A DNA stretch of 8,904 nt from JBPCPM01 sp050999155 (GTDB lineage: Bacteria > Actinomycetota > Thermoleophilia > Solirubrobacterales > 70-9): assembly GCA_050999155.1 (NCBI GenBank), contig JBPCPM010000004.1, forward strand, positions 1-8,904. The letters are read 5' to 3'. Shown here in pieces: positions 1 to 5,835 of this stretch. Both the position numbers and the translations under genes were made by a program. Below the pieces are notes generated by a model that saw only the letters and a list, made by a program, of their open reading frames with translations, did not search any database and had not been told where the DNA came from. Position 1 is the stretch's first letter. Each line of letters begins with the position of its first letter.

Positions 1-485
1 GGCCCGAGGCGGCTGACCAGCGACGCGGTGAGGACCGACCGGCGTGCCAGCGGCCGCAGGGCGCGCAGGACGCGGTCGGGATCGACACAGGCGCCCCAGA
101 CGGCGAAGGCTGCGAGCACCACGAGGATCCGCAGCCCGGTTGCCGCGCCCGCGGCCAGGGCCTCGGCGCTGACGTCGACCCGCCCCAGGACCGGGACCGT
201 GCCCACGCGGACCAGGATCGTCTCTCCGCGCTGGGAGACCACACCGTTGAGCAGGGCGAACAGCACCGCCAGGGGCACCCCCATCCGCAGTGCTGCCGCC
301 ACCGCTCGCCGAGCCCCCGCCGCGATGCCCGCGACGGCCACCGCCGCGGTGACCACGACGAGCAGCAGCGGGTCGGCGAGCACGAGCCCCGTGACGGCGA
401 GCAGCCCGAGCCACGCGGCGGCCGCCCCGACGCGGGCGCGGTGCAAGGTGCTGCGTCCCGGCCGGTAGGCGAGCGCCGATCTCAC
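1..485 (-). CDS. EcfT/CbiQ-like transmembrane subunit of an ECF-type ABC transporter (3' part beyond window)
   Basis: This is the membrane coupling subunit of an energy-coupling factor (ECF) importer, the part that links a substrate-binding S component to the ATPases. Translation from the GTG at 485 gives 161 codons with no stop before the window edge, so the C-terminal coupling helices with their Ala-Arg-x motifs are missing here. The N-terminus carries the family pattern Y-R-P-G-x-S-x-L-H-R at residues 7-16. Hydrophobic segments follow at about 23-60 and 70-85. Then comes E-A-L-x-x-G-x-x-x-G-L-R-I-L, and D-P-D-R-V-L-R-A-L-R-P-L near the edge, both typical of CbiQ/EcfT. The start codon overlaps the stop of the DUF4430 gene (GTGA), so the two are probably translationally coupled and under the same cobalamin riboswitch. 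The substrate is inferred to be a cobamide, precursor or cobalt; the sequence does not show which. No S component or ATPase is visible. Confidence 0.85.
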   Translation of the reverse strand, partial: MRSALAYRPGRSTLHRARVGAAAAWLGLLAVTGLVLADPLLLVVVTAAVAVAGIAAGARRAVAAALRMGVPLAVLFALLNGVVSQRGETILVRVGTVPVLGRVDVSAEALAAGAATGLRILVVLAAFAVWGACVDPDRVLRALRPLARRSVLTASLVSRLG

Positions 486-1456
486 GGGACCGGGACGGGC
501 ACGGGGCGGCCCTCGGGTTCGACGGCCACGGCGTAGCTGGTGCGCAGCGATTCGGGCTCGAGGAGCTCGACGGCGGCCTCGACACCAGCGTCGTCGACGC
601 CGGTCACGACCCAGACAGGCTGCGAGTCCGAGAGCGCGACCGCCGCGACGAGGCCCGCACCGGGCCCGAGCCGGCGTGTCTCGTCCCCACGGGTGTCGAG
701 CACCGCGAGCTCGGTCCCGTCGCCCTTGCCCTCGAACGCCGCGAACACGCCGCTGGCCTCCGGACCGTCGGCGAGCTTGGCCGCGGCACGATCTTCGCGG
801 ACCTTGTCCCAGGTGCCGACGACGACGCGCAGCACCTCACTGCCGGCCCGCACGCGCTCGGCGGCGATCGAGGCCGAGATGTCCTGGTCGCCGAGCGCGT
901 CGGACACGGCCTGGCAGTCTCCGCTGCGACCCAGGCAGTCGATGCGGGTGGGGAAGCGCTTGCCTTCGAAGCCGTGGACGAACGGCTCGGGGAAGAGCCC
1001 CACCACCGCGGGCACCTGCTGGGCGGCGGTCCACTCGCGGTAATCCCACCACACCCAGTCACCGTCCTTCAGCGCGTACTCCTCGGCGCCCACGGGCGAC
1101 TCGATGCCGTTGACGTAGAAGAACCAGTCGTACAGGCGCCGGTTGCCGCCGCCCGAGCGCCCGGTGCCCTCGGTGCCGTTGACGGCCTGCACGAAGCCTC
1201 CGCCGTAGGCGGTCTCGACCTCGGCGTTGCGGTCGAGCAGCTTCAGCGCGGTATCGCCCGGCCGGGCGGACTGGTCGTTGGCCGAAACGACGTCCTCGGT
1301 GCCAAAGTTCTTGGTGACGGTCAGGCGGACCGAGTCGTTGGCTGCCTCGTCGCCGCTGCCCAGCCCGCAGGCGGGCAAGACGAGGGCAGTCAGCAGCAGC
1401 CACGCGGCGATCAGCGCACCGCGCTGGCGGTGTCGGGGAACACGGGCTGTGGTCAC
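482..1456 (-). CDS. DUF4430 domain lipoprotein in cobalamin-regulated transport operon
   Basis: A 324-residue predicted lipoprotein. Residues 1-30 are a signal peptide: basic start, hydrophobic core at about 14-27, then lipobox L-P-A-C with the lipidated Cys at 30. Residues 43-140 match DUF4430, a small beta-rich domain also seen in transcobalamin-like proteins: a G-D-T-A-L-x-L-L segment near 67-74, a Y-G-G-G-F-V-Q-A-V-N-G segment at 84-94, and W-F-F-Y-V-N-G, V-G-A and D-G-D-W-V-W-W-D-Y at 111-139. The C-terminal half (about 145-310) has no domain I recognise; it contains two close cysteines (174 and 181) that could form a disulfide. The protein ends in a Val-Pro repeat. Being directly behind a cobalamin riboswitch and overlapping an EcfT-like gene, it probably captures or hands over a cobamide or related substrate outside the membrane. 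That role is inferred; binding residues cannot be assigned. The GTG start at 1456 has a purine-rich AGGAGGGG about 17 nt upstream, further than usual. Confidence 0.85.
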   Translation of the reverse strand: MTTARVPRHRQRGALIAAWLLLTALVLPACGLGSGDEAANDSVRLTVTKNFGTEDVVSANDQSARPGDTALKLLDRNAEVETAYGGGFVQAVNGTEGTGRSGGGNRRLYDWFFYVNGIESPVGAEEYALKDGDWVWWDYREWTAAQQVPAVVGLFPEPFVHGFEGKRFPTRIDCLGRSGDCQAVSDALGDQDISASIAAERVRAGSEVLRVVVGTWDKVREDRAAAKLADGPEASGVFAAFEGKGDGTELAVLDTRGDETRRLGPGAGLVAAVALSDSQPVWVVTGVDDAGVEAAVELLEPESLRTSYAVAVEPEGRPVPVPVP

Positions 1457-1471
1457 GATTGGGGAGATGGC

Positions 1472-1488
1472 CGCCCCTCCTCGGGGGC
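1472..1488 (-). promoter_or_regulatory. Hairpin enclosing RBS-like sequence between riboswitch and DUF4430 gene
   Basis: On the minus strand, GCCCC (1488-1484) can pair with GGGGC (1477-1473) around the six-base loop CGAGGA, so the purine-rich GAGGAGGGG lies in the loop and 3' arm. It sits between the riboswitch aptamer (3' end at 1500) and the GTG at 1456. This suits an expression platform acting on ribosome access, and no U-tract terminator is seen. The 17-nt gap to the GTG is long, so its role as the true RBS is uncertain. Confidence 0.45.
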
Positions 1489-1499
1489 TGGTGTGGCCT

Positions 1500-1651
1500 G
1501 GCAGGCGACGGGTCTCCTGGCTTCCGGGGCGTCCGGCGCGCCTTCCCGGGCTCCGAACGGCGGATCCGGTGGCCGTGCGCCGGCCGATCGCCCCCGGTCA
1601 CAGTGGCGGGACCGCGCCGGTGTTCCACCGGGCTTCCCCGACCGCCTTGCC
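1500..1651 (-). promoter_or_regulatory. Cobalamin riboswitch aptamer (adenosylcobalamin-type)
   Basis: Read on the minus strand, this stretch has the hallmarks of the cobalamin aptamer in order: GGGAAGCCCGGTGGAACACCGG (1638-1617), the B12-box core GCGCGGTCCCGCCACTGTG (1617-1599), and the 3' segment AGCCAGGAGACCCGTCGCCTGCC (1522-1500). The closing P1 stem can be drawn between GGCAAGGCGG (1651-1642) and the terminal CGCCTGCC, with one bulged A and a G-U pair. A variable arm rich in GC fills about 1525-1598. It lies directly upstream of the DUF4430/EcfT operon, starting 43 nt before its first codon. Cobalamin riboswitches normally switch transport and biosynthesis genes off when cobalamin is plentiful, so this operon is expected to be induced on cobalamin shortage. 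Confidence 0.94.
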
Positions 1652-1664
1652 GGTTTGCGCTGCG

Positions 1665-1670
1665 ATTCTA
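1665..1670 (-). promoter_or_regulatory. Probable promoter -10 box of the cobalamin-regulated operon
   Basis: TAGAAT on the minus strand (1670-1665) is a near-consensus sigma-A -10 hexamer in otherwise GC-rich DNA. It would start transcription around 1658, just before the first base of the riboswitch P1 stem at 1651. No good TTGACA-like -35 is seen about 17 nt upstream, which is common in actinobacteria. Confidence 0.6.
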
Positions 1671-2091
1671 GCCTGCGGCGGATCCCCGAGCCTCCGCTGC
1701 GCAGACGGGCTCAGAGCTCGGTCCGCCCCTCGCCGCGGTAGGTCGGTACCTGGTCGACGACCCGGTCGCCGCGATCAGGTGCAACCCTCGCAACACATGG
1801 CGGTTCCGGCGCCACCGCTGATCGGGGCCCCGGAGGTGCCACCCTCTGCACCGGGCGGACCCCGGACGCGCCGCGGCTTGAGCGGGTTGCAGGTCGCCCT
1901 CTCGAAACCGCTGTTCCTAAACCCCGTTTGGCGCGCGTTTGGCGCAAAGGTCGCCGTGGAAACCGGTTGAGCTGCGTCGCACGCTCCATCCCGGGTCAAG
2001 GCATCCGGAGCTACGGCGGCGTGGCCCGCTGCCCGGTGGAAGGAACGCTGATCTTGCTCCCGAACTCTGCGGCATGGCAGGAACCGACCGG
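1671..2091. other. Gene-poor junction between cobalamin operon and restriction gene
   Basis: I see no convincing gene in these roughly 420 bases. Short minus-strand frames (1711-1989 and 1775-1999) and the upstream part of the plus frame from 1939 are Arg/Pro-rich and lack an RBS or recognisable domain. The stretch holds the paired TTTGGCGC motifs at 1926-1945 and is where composition begins to fall from the very GC-rich operon to the less GC-rich restriction gene. It probably contains the left junction of an acquired segment and the promoter of the restriction gene, but no clear -35/-10 pair could be picked out. Confidence 0.5.
1926..1945. repeat. Left flank repeat: two GTTTGGCGC copies, 11-bp period
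   Basis: GTTTGGCGC occurs at 1926-1934 and again at 1937-1945. A similar doublet (ATTCGGCGC, ATTTGGCGC) lies at 4763-4783 in the same orientation, beyond the other end of the restriction-modification pair. The pairing of flanks suggests an old integration boundary or a protein-binding repeat; the match is imperfect. Confidence 0.5.
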
Positions 2092-2946
2092 ATGAGTGCC
2101 GTTTTCGAAGCCGTGCCAGCGAAGCTCTCCAGCCCTTGGACCAAGGGCGGCCAATATCGATGTGACGATCAGCTGCTGCTCGATCTCATAAAGGTGCAGC
2201 TCGAAGGCGGCTCAGCTCAGGTGCCGGCGAGCGGTGGGCTCGCGATCGCGGTTGATGTCTGGATCGCCACCGAACTCCGGCGAGCACGGATCGCGTCGGA
2301 CGCGGTATGGCCCCGACCGAAGCGCCCACGCTCGCTCCCCCAATCCCTGGCATCAGCGGCCGAGCGCTTCAAGTTCGCCAAGTTAGATGAGCGCCGCAAG
2401 ATCGAGGAGGCCACGATCGCATCGTTGTTCCAGCTTGCGGGGCAGAGCAACTCAATCGTTCTCGGTGGCTTCTTCGCCAAGGAGATCGACGTCGTGATGG
2501 CCGAGTACGACCGGGGCCTCGAGTTGGCGGTTTCAACGAAGACCATGACCGACTCCTTCGGCAAGAACATCACGAACCGATTCGAGGAAGCGACCGGCGA
2601 CTTGCTGAACATCCGTCGCCGATACCCGCTGGCGACATTCGGCTATGCCTACCTGGTGACCGGCAACGTCTTTGACGAACCTGCGGCTTGGGAGCGAATC
2701 AAGGACATGCTCCGCAAGCTTCAGTCTCTCGACGCCGGCGACGAACGAGGCAGCTACGACGCTACGTGTCTTCTGATCGTCGAGTGGGACGACAATCATG
2801 GGCCTACGTTGATCACCGACGAAGTCCCCGACGATCTTGCCGCCGACCGGTTCTTCGAGCGGATGCTCACCGGCGTCTTCTCGCGCTCGCCTGTCTCCGA
2901 ACACGAGCAGGCCCGCGAGCTCTGGGCAGCCGCGAACCCTGGCTAG
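2092..2946 (+). CDS. Putative type II restriction endonuclease
   Basis: Predicted 284-residue soluble protein. I do not recognise a named enzyme. The middle resembles nuclease partners of type II adenine methyltransferases: G-G-F-F-A-K-E-I-D-V-V-M (125-136), a strand ending in A-V-S-T-K-T-M (146-152), then S-F-G-K-N-I-x-N-R-F-E-E-A-x-G-D (155-170) and N-I-R-R-R-Y-P-L-A (173-181). This could be a PD-(D/E)xK fold with D133 and K150, though the usual Glu two residues before the Lys is replaced by Ser148. The call rests on this pattern and on the convergent methyltransferase gene next door. The ATG at 2092 is preferred because AGGA lies 9 nt upstream; ATG at 2074 (290 aa) is also possible, and the frame is open from 1939 but that extension looks non-coding. 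Codons are less GC-rich than in neighbouring genes, a sign of transfer. Its stop TAG overlaps the methyltransferase stop. Confidence 0.65.
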   Translation: MSAVFEAVPAKLSSPWTKGGQYRCDDQLLLDLIKVQLEGGSAQVPASGGLAIAVDVWIATELRRARIASDAVWPRPKRPRSLPQSLASAAERFKFAKLDERRKIEEATIASLFQLAGQSNSIVLGGFFAKEIDVVMAEYDRGLELAVSTKTMTDSFGKNITNRFEEATGDLLNIRRRYPLATFGYAYLVTGNVFDEPAAWERIKDMLRKLQSLDAGDERGSYDATCLLIVEWDDNHGPTLITDEVPDDLAADRFFERMLTGVFSRSPVSEHEQARELWAAANPG

Positions 2947-4658
2947 GTTCCGGCCGGTGCGCGGCCGCGGCTGCGCCGACGATCGGCTAGCTGCTTACGG
3001 CCCTCCCTCAGGGCCGCCACGTCGTCCTCTGTCAATCCGCAACCGTCGATTAGCACCGCCTGGTCGACCAGGTCCAGGACTCGCTGTAGATTCCGTGCCC
3101 TGACCGCGTCGTCGACCTCGTTCAGGAGAGCTTCATTTCCGGCCGCAGGCTCGGGAATCAGCAACCGCTCTGCTTCTGAGGGCTCCAGCTTGAGCACCCC
3201 GCCGCCGTAGCTGCGCCCTTCCAGCTCGCAGGAGAGCAGCGTGAGGCTGTTGTAGAAGCTGGCGGCAAGCGTGGCGGCTAGAGCCGGATCGGTCGGACGA
3301 ACGGCGTGCAGCGTGTTCGTGTGCAGAGCCCCAACCTCGTTCAGGGTGAGCCGAGGAAAGTCGTTCGAGCAGTAGGTGAGAAGCAGTTCCGGCGGCCCGG
3401 CTGCCGGCACCGGCAACGACCACCAGGGATTGCGGATCCTGCACTTGTAACGGTCCTGGAGGCCGAGCTTCTCGGCGTCCCGAATGTGCAGGCGAGCAGT
3501 TTCAAGAGTCGCCGGCTCCTCCGAGAGCGTCGCAACGAAGATCATCCCTGCGCCGCCACCTGCAAGGAGGTCGGCGTGCTCCTCGCGATCGAGCCGGGCA
3601 CCGGGGATATGGGCCGCCTTTGAAACGCCCGCCCTGAGCAGGTCGTCCGCGATCGGCTCTGCGCGGTCGCACGGAAGCATGAAGAACTCGTTGGCGCCAG
3701 TCACGATCCCGATGTCGACTGAGGCAAGCGCCCCCAGCCGAACCACCTGCGGCGACACCGCCAGGCGCACCAGCAATCGCCGAGCCTCGGCCGGCAGAAG
3801 CTGCGCAAGCAGGCTTTCGGCGCCAAGCTCGTCCTCGACAAGGTCCGATCGGGTCGACGGTGTTGACAGGTCGAGATCGTCCACGGCCTTGCAAGACAGC
3901 AGCTGGATGTCCGCTCGCCCTGCCTCACCGCGACGGTCGGCAAGAAGCAGCACGACCTCCTCCAGGGCCCCCGGAAAAACGCGCTCCTCGAACGTCACCA
4001 ACGAGACGGACCCGAACTCTCGCCGAAGGAACTCCAACACCTCCGTCGCGTACTGCGCGTGGAGAATCTCGGCCGGGAGGACCTGCGCCATTCGACCGCC
4101 GGGGCTGATGAAGGAGGTGCCGTGAACGACGAACGGAGCCCAAGACGAGGCGAGCTTGGTGATTCGCACTCCCGCGGCAGATGCCAGTTCACGCGCCCGC
4201 TCGCCGGAGCCGTTGAAGGCCTGGTAGCGGATGTAGGGCGGATTTCCCAGCAGCACGTCAACCGCGGGGACCTCACCCGGCGCCACTGCGAAGAAGTCTT
4301 CGTGGACGAGATTGCTCAGGGGGGTGCCCGTGTTCGCGGCCGCGGCCATCGCATCCGAGTCGATATCGACGCCCCAAAGCCGCGCACTCGCCTCCGGCCC
4401 AGACAACCCCATCCCCTGCAGCCGGGCTGCCGCCGCATCTAAGAAGGCGAGACCTCCGAAGCTGGGGTCGAGGACCAGATCTTCGGTGCTCCTTATCGCC
4501 CACTGCGCAAGCTGTGCAGCGATCTCCGGTGGCGTGTAGAACGCGCCAAGCGCCTTCTGGCGGTCCTCGGGCGGTGCGATGGCTGCCTCCACAGCATCCA
4601 GACTACGGTCGGGAGCGGACACGGGCAGGGCGAGCTGGAAGGGCCCAGGCTGTCGCAT
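2943..4658 (-). CDS. Eco57I-like N6-adenine DNA methyltransferase (type II restriction-modification)
   Basis: A 571-residue gamma-class adenine-N6 methyltransferase that would protect host DNA from the adjacent putative nuclease. Motifs run in the expected order: G-A-F-Y-T-P-P (38-44, motif X), D-P-S-F-G-G-L-A-F-L (64-73, SAM-binding motif I, with F-G-G in place of the common C-G-S-G), G-V-D-I-D (96-100, motif II), H-E-D-F-F (119-123, motif III) and catalytic N-P-P-Y at 139-142 (motif IV). Residues about 300-500 form the probable target-recognition region, including the R-S-Y-G-G-G-V-L-K-L-E-P-S-E stretch common at the C-terminus of this family. Length suits a stand-alone modification enzyme rather than a fused R-M protein. 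It is convergent with the nuclease gene and overlaps it by 4 bp. No controller gene is seen. A TTGACA lies just upstream; if used, the transcript would be nearly leaderless or translation might begin at GTG 4622. Confidence 0.9.
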   Translation of the reverse strand: MRQPGPFQLALPVSAPDRSLDAVEAAIAPPEDRQKALGAFYTPPEIAAQLAQWAIRSTEDLVLDPSFGGLAFLDAAAARLQGMGLSGPEASARLWGVDIDSDAMAAAANTGTPLSNLVHEDFFAVAPGEVPAVDVLLGNPPYIRYQAFNGSGERARELASAAGVRITKLASSWAPFVVHGTSFISPGGRMAQVLPAEILHAQYATEVLEFLRREFGSVSLVTFEERVFPGALEEVVLLLADRRGEAGRADIQLLSCKAVDDLDLSTPSTRSDLVEDELGAESLLAQLLPAEARRLLVRLAVSPQVVRLGALASVDIGIVTGANEFFMLPCDRAEPIADDLLRAGVSKAAHIPGARLDREEHADLLAGGGAGMIFVATLSEEPATLETARLHIRDAEKLGLQDRYKCRIRNPWWSLPVPAAGPPELLLTYCSNDFPRLTLNEVGALHTNTLHAVRPTDPALAATLAASFYNSLTLLSCELEGRSYGGGVLKLEPSEAERLLIPEPAAGNEALLNEVDDAVRARNLQRVLDLVDQAVLIDGCGLTEDDVAALREGRKQLADRRRSRGRAPAGT

Positions 4659-4686
4659 AGCCCAGTCTTGGCAGGCCGGCTGTCAA
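4657..4686 (-). promoter_or_regulatory. Candidate promoter of the methyltransferase gene
   Basis: A perfect TTGACA occurs at 4686-4681 on the minus strand. With an 18-nt spacer the -10 would be GGCTAT (4662-4657), a poor match that touches the ATG at 4658. If this promoter is real, transcription begins within the first codons, favouring a downstream start such as GTG at 4622. It may simply be a chance hexamer. Confidence 0.3.
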
Positions 4687-4762
4687 GAGTGGGAGACGAA
4701 GAGACTCAACTCTGCAACGGGCTCCAAACAATCCGCTGGTCCCTAGCCCGCTTCCCGCACCC

Positions 4763-4783
4763 ATTCGGCGCGCAATTTGGCGC
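4763..4783. repeat. Right flank repeat: ATTCGGCGC / ATTTGGCGC doublet
   Basis: Two related 9-mers at 4763-4771 and 4775-4783 match the doublet at 1926-1945 in sequence, order and orientation, with a 12-bp instead of 11-bp period. The two doublets bracket the restriction-modification genes. This one lies about 50 bp from the 3' end of tRNA-Glu, a usual neighbourhood for island boundaries. No integrase gene is visible in the window. Confidence 0.5.
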
Positions 4784-4801
4784 GCACGGCCCGCCTAACG
4801 A

Positions 4802-4829
4802 CGAAAGCCCCTTGTTCAAGGGGCTTTCG
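4802..4829 (-). terminator. Terminator hairpin downstream of tRNA-Glu
   Basis: Perfect inverted repeat: CGAAAGCCCCTTG (4802-4814), a 2-base loop, and its 13-base complement (4817-4829). It begins 4 nt after the tRNA-Glu 3' end on the minus strand. The AAAGCCCC/GGGGCTTT form is typical of tRNA terminators. The following T-run is short (TTTCG), so termination strength cannot be judged. Confidence 0.8.
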
Positions 4830-4832
4830 GAG

Positions 4833-4905
4833 TACCGCTACGGGGATTCGAACCCCGGTTTCCGGACTGAGAATCCGGCGTCCTAGTCCCCTGGACGATA
4901 GCGGC
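4833..4905 (-). tRNA. tRNA-Glu (anticodon CTC)
   Basis: 73 bases on the minus strand fold as a tRNA. The acceptor stem is GCCGCTA/TAGCGGT with a G-U first pair. The D arm contains GTCCAGGGGACTAGGAC. The anticodon stem CCGGA/TCCGG encloses loop TTCTCAG, giving anticodon CTC. The variable loop has 4 bases (AAAC), as in other bacterial tRNA-Glu. The T arm is CGGGG-TTCGAAT-CCCCG, and the discriminator is A at 4833. CCA is not encoded. Confidence 0.96.
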
Positions 4906-4915
4906 GCGGGGGCAT

Positions 4916-4921
4916 ACGTTA
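4916..4921 (-). promoter_or_regulatory. Candidate -10 box of tRNA-Glu
   Basis: TAACGT on the minus strand (4921-4916) ends 10 bases before the mature 5' end of tRNA-Glu, the spacing expected for a start just upstream of the tRNA. No convincing -35 was identified. The region up to the tRNA-Leu at 5009 must also hold the divergent promoter for that gene, which I could not place. Confidence 0.45.
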
Positions 4922-5008
4922 ACAACATCCGGCCCACCGACGCGGGACGCCGGCCCTCCGCCTGGGCCGCGCGGCGGTCGGATGTGCGGCGCGCTTTCGA
5001 GCGTCCGC

Positions 5009-5092
5009 GCGGCTGTGGCGGAGCTGGTAGACGCGCACGGTTCAGGTCCGTGTGGGCGAGAGCCCGTGGAGGTTCGACTCCTCTCAGCCGCA
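5009..5092 (+). tRNA. tRNA-Leu (anticodon CAG)
   Basis: 84 bases forming a class II tRNA. The acceptor stem is GCGGCTG/CAGCCGC, and the D arm has GGCGGAGCTGGTAGACGC, typical of Leu tRNAs. The anticodon stem CACGG/CCGTG encloses loop TTCAGGT, giving anticodon CAG. A long variable arm (GGGCGAGAGCCC) follows, then the T arm GGAGG-TTCGACT-CCTCT with one mismatch, and discriminator A at 5092. CCA is not encoded. Confidence 0.96.
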
Positions 5093-5247
5093 TGATCGAT
5101 CCGCGCCCGGCCCGACGATCGGAAGTCGCGATCCGCGATCGCCCCCGCTGCCGTACTCACCCCGGGGCATGATGCCAACGTACGCGCACGAGGCCGCAGT
5201 TTCATCGCATTCTTTCGACCGCACCGCATCGGGGTGCTGCGGGGGGC

Positions 5248-5253
5248 TAGCGT
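5248..5253 (+). promoter_or_regulatory. Candidate TAnnnT -10 box before the ECF sigma gene
   Basis: TAGCGT lies 9 nt before the GTG at 5263. With the usual 6-8 nt to the transcription start this would give an almost leaderless mRNA, and there is no good RBS before this GTG. The same arrangement is seen before 7394 and 8742. The rest of 5093-5247 shows only weak hairpins and no gene. Confidence 0.35.
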
Positions 5254-5262
5254 TCGCCCACT

Positions 5263-5835
5263 GTGAGCCCGCGGTCTCTTCCCACGCAGAAAGAGCGTCG
5301 CATCGCCGGCGGGCTCAACAGCCGCGATCCGGACGCAGTGCGCATGGCCCACGAGGAGTACGGCGGACCGGTCTTCGCCTACCTCGTGAAGGTGATCGGC
5401 GACCGGCATGCCGCCGAGGACGTACTCCAGCAGGTGTTCACCGAGATCTGGAAGCGCGGCCCCGACTACGACTCCTCGCGAGCGAATCTCTTCACGTGGA
5501 TCATGAACATGGCCCGTAGCCGCGCCATCGACCACCTGCGAAAGCGCGTACCGGATCCCCGCGACCCGCAGGACCCCGCCCAGGAGGCAATCGTCGACGA
5601 GGGCCCGAGCGCCTTTGTCGACCAGCTGATGTCCAAGTGGCGCCTGGCCTCGATGCTGGGCGAGCTGCCGAGCGACGAGGCGTCGCTGCTGAGCATGCGC
5701 TTCGAGTACGGGATGAGCCAGAGCGAGATCTCCACGGCCTCGGGCATTCCGCTCGGCACGGTCAAGACGCGGATGGTCCGCGCGCTCGAGCGCCTGCGCG
5801 AACAGGTCGACGCCGACGAGGATTCGCCCCTATGA
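5263..5835 (+). CDS. ECF-type RNA polymerase sigma factor (SigK-like)
   Basis: A 190-residue sigma-70 family regulator of the extracytoplasmic function type, which directs RNA polymerase to a small stress or envelope regulon. Region 2 spans about 27-95: Y-G-G-P-V-F-A-Y at 33-40, A-E-D-V-L-Q-Q-V-F at 51-59, then the F-T-W-I-M-N-M-A-R-S-R-A-I-D-H-L-R-K-R block at 77-95, the promoter -10 contact helix. A linker rich in Asp and Pro (97-115) leads to region 4 at about 125-182, whose helix-turn-helix includes S-Q-S-E-I-S and G-I-P-L-G-T-V-K-T-R-M. No extra C-terminal domain. The GTG start lacks a good RBS, but no in-frame alternative fits better, and the N-terminus has normal length. The stop overlaps the anti-sigma start as ATGA, so the pair is co-expressed, and the sigma factor is presumably held inactive by its partner until a signal arrives. 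Confidence 0.93.
   Translation: MSPRSLPTQKERRIAGGLNSRDPDAVRMAHEEYGGPVFAYLVKVIGDRHAAEDVLQQVFTEIWKRGPDYDSSRANLFTWIMNMARSRAIDHLRKRVPDPRDPQDPAQEAIVDEGPSAFVDQLMSKWRLASMLGELPSDEASLLSMRFEYGMSQSEISTASGIPLGTVKTRMVRALERLREQVDADEDSPL

Noticed and set aside
28..468. 146-codon plus-strand frame rich in Arg, Ser, Thr and Ala
   Set aside because: It is the antisense of the EcfT-like gene, whose minus-strand translation has clear family motifs.
974..1741. 255-codon plus-strand frame
   Set aside because: It is antisense to the DUF4430 gene and runs through the cobalamin riboswitch; low-complexity composition and no RBS.
1711..1999. Minus-strand frames of 92 and 74 codons
   Set aside because: No domain, poor composition and overlapping each other in different frames; kept only as a note under the gene-poor stretch.
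1939..2091. N-terminal extension of the nuclease frame (about 51 codons)
   Set aside because: The extension is Arg/Pro-rich, begins inside the TTTGGCGC repeat and has no RBS; ATG 2092 has an AGGA at suitable spacing.
4833..4870. tRNA-Glu 3' end as an attachment site duplicated on the left flank
   Set aside because: No convincing copy of the tRNA 3' sequence is found near 1850-2000; only the TTTGGCGC-type repeats match.
4777..5172. Plus-strand frame with T-G-I-R-T-P-V-S-G-L near its start
   Set aside because: It is the well-known spurious translation across a tRNA gene; it covers tRNA-Glu and tRNA-Leu.
5637..5831. Longer open frame upstream of the anti-sigma start
   Set aside because: It lies wholly inside the sigma factor gene in another frame; the ATGA overlap at 5832 is the usual arrangement.
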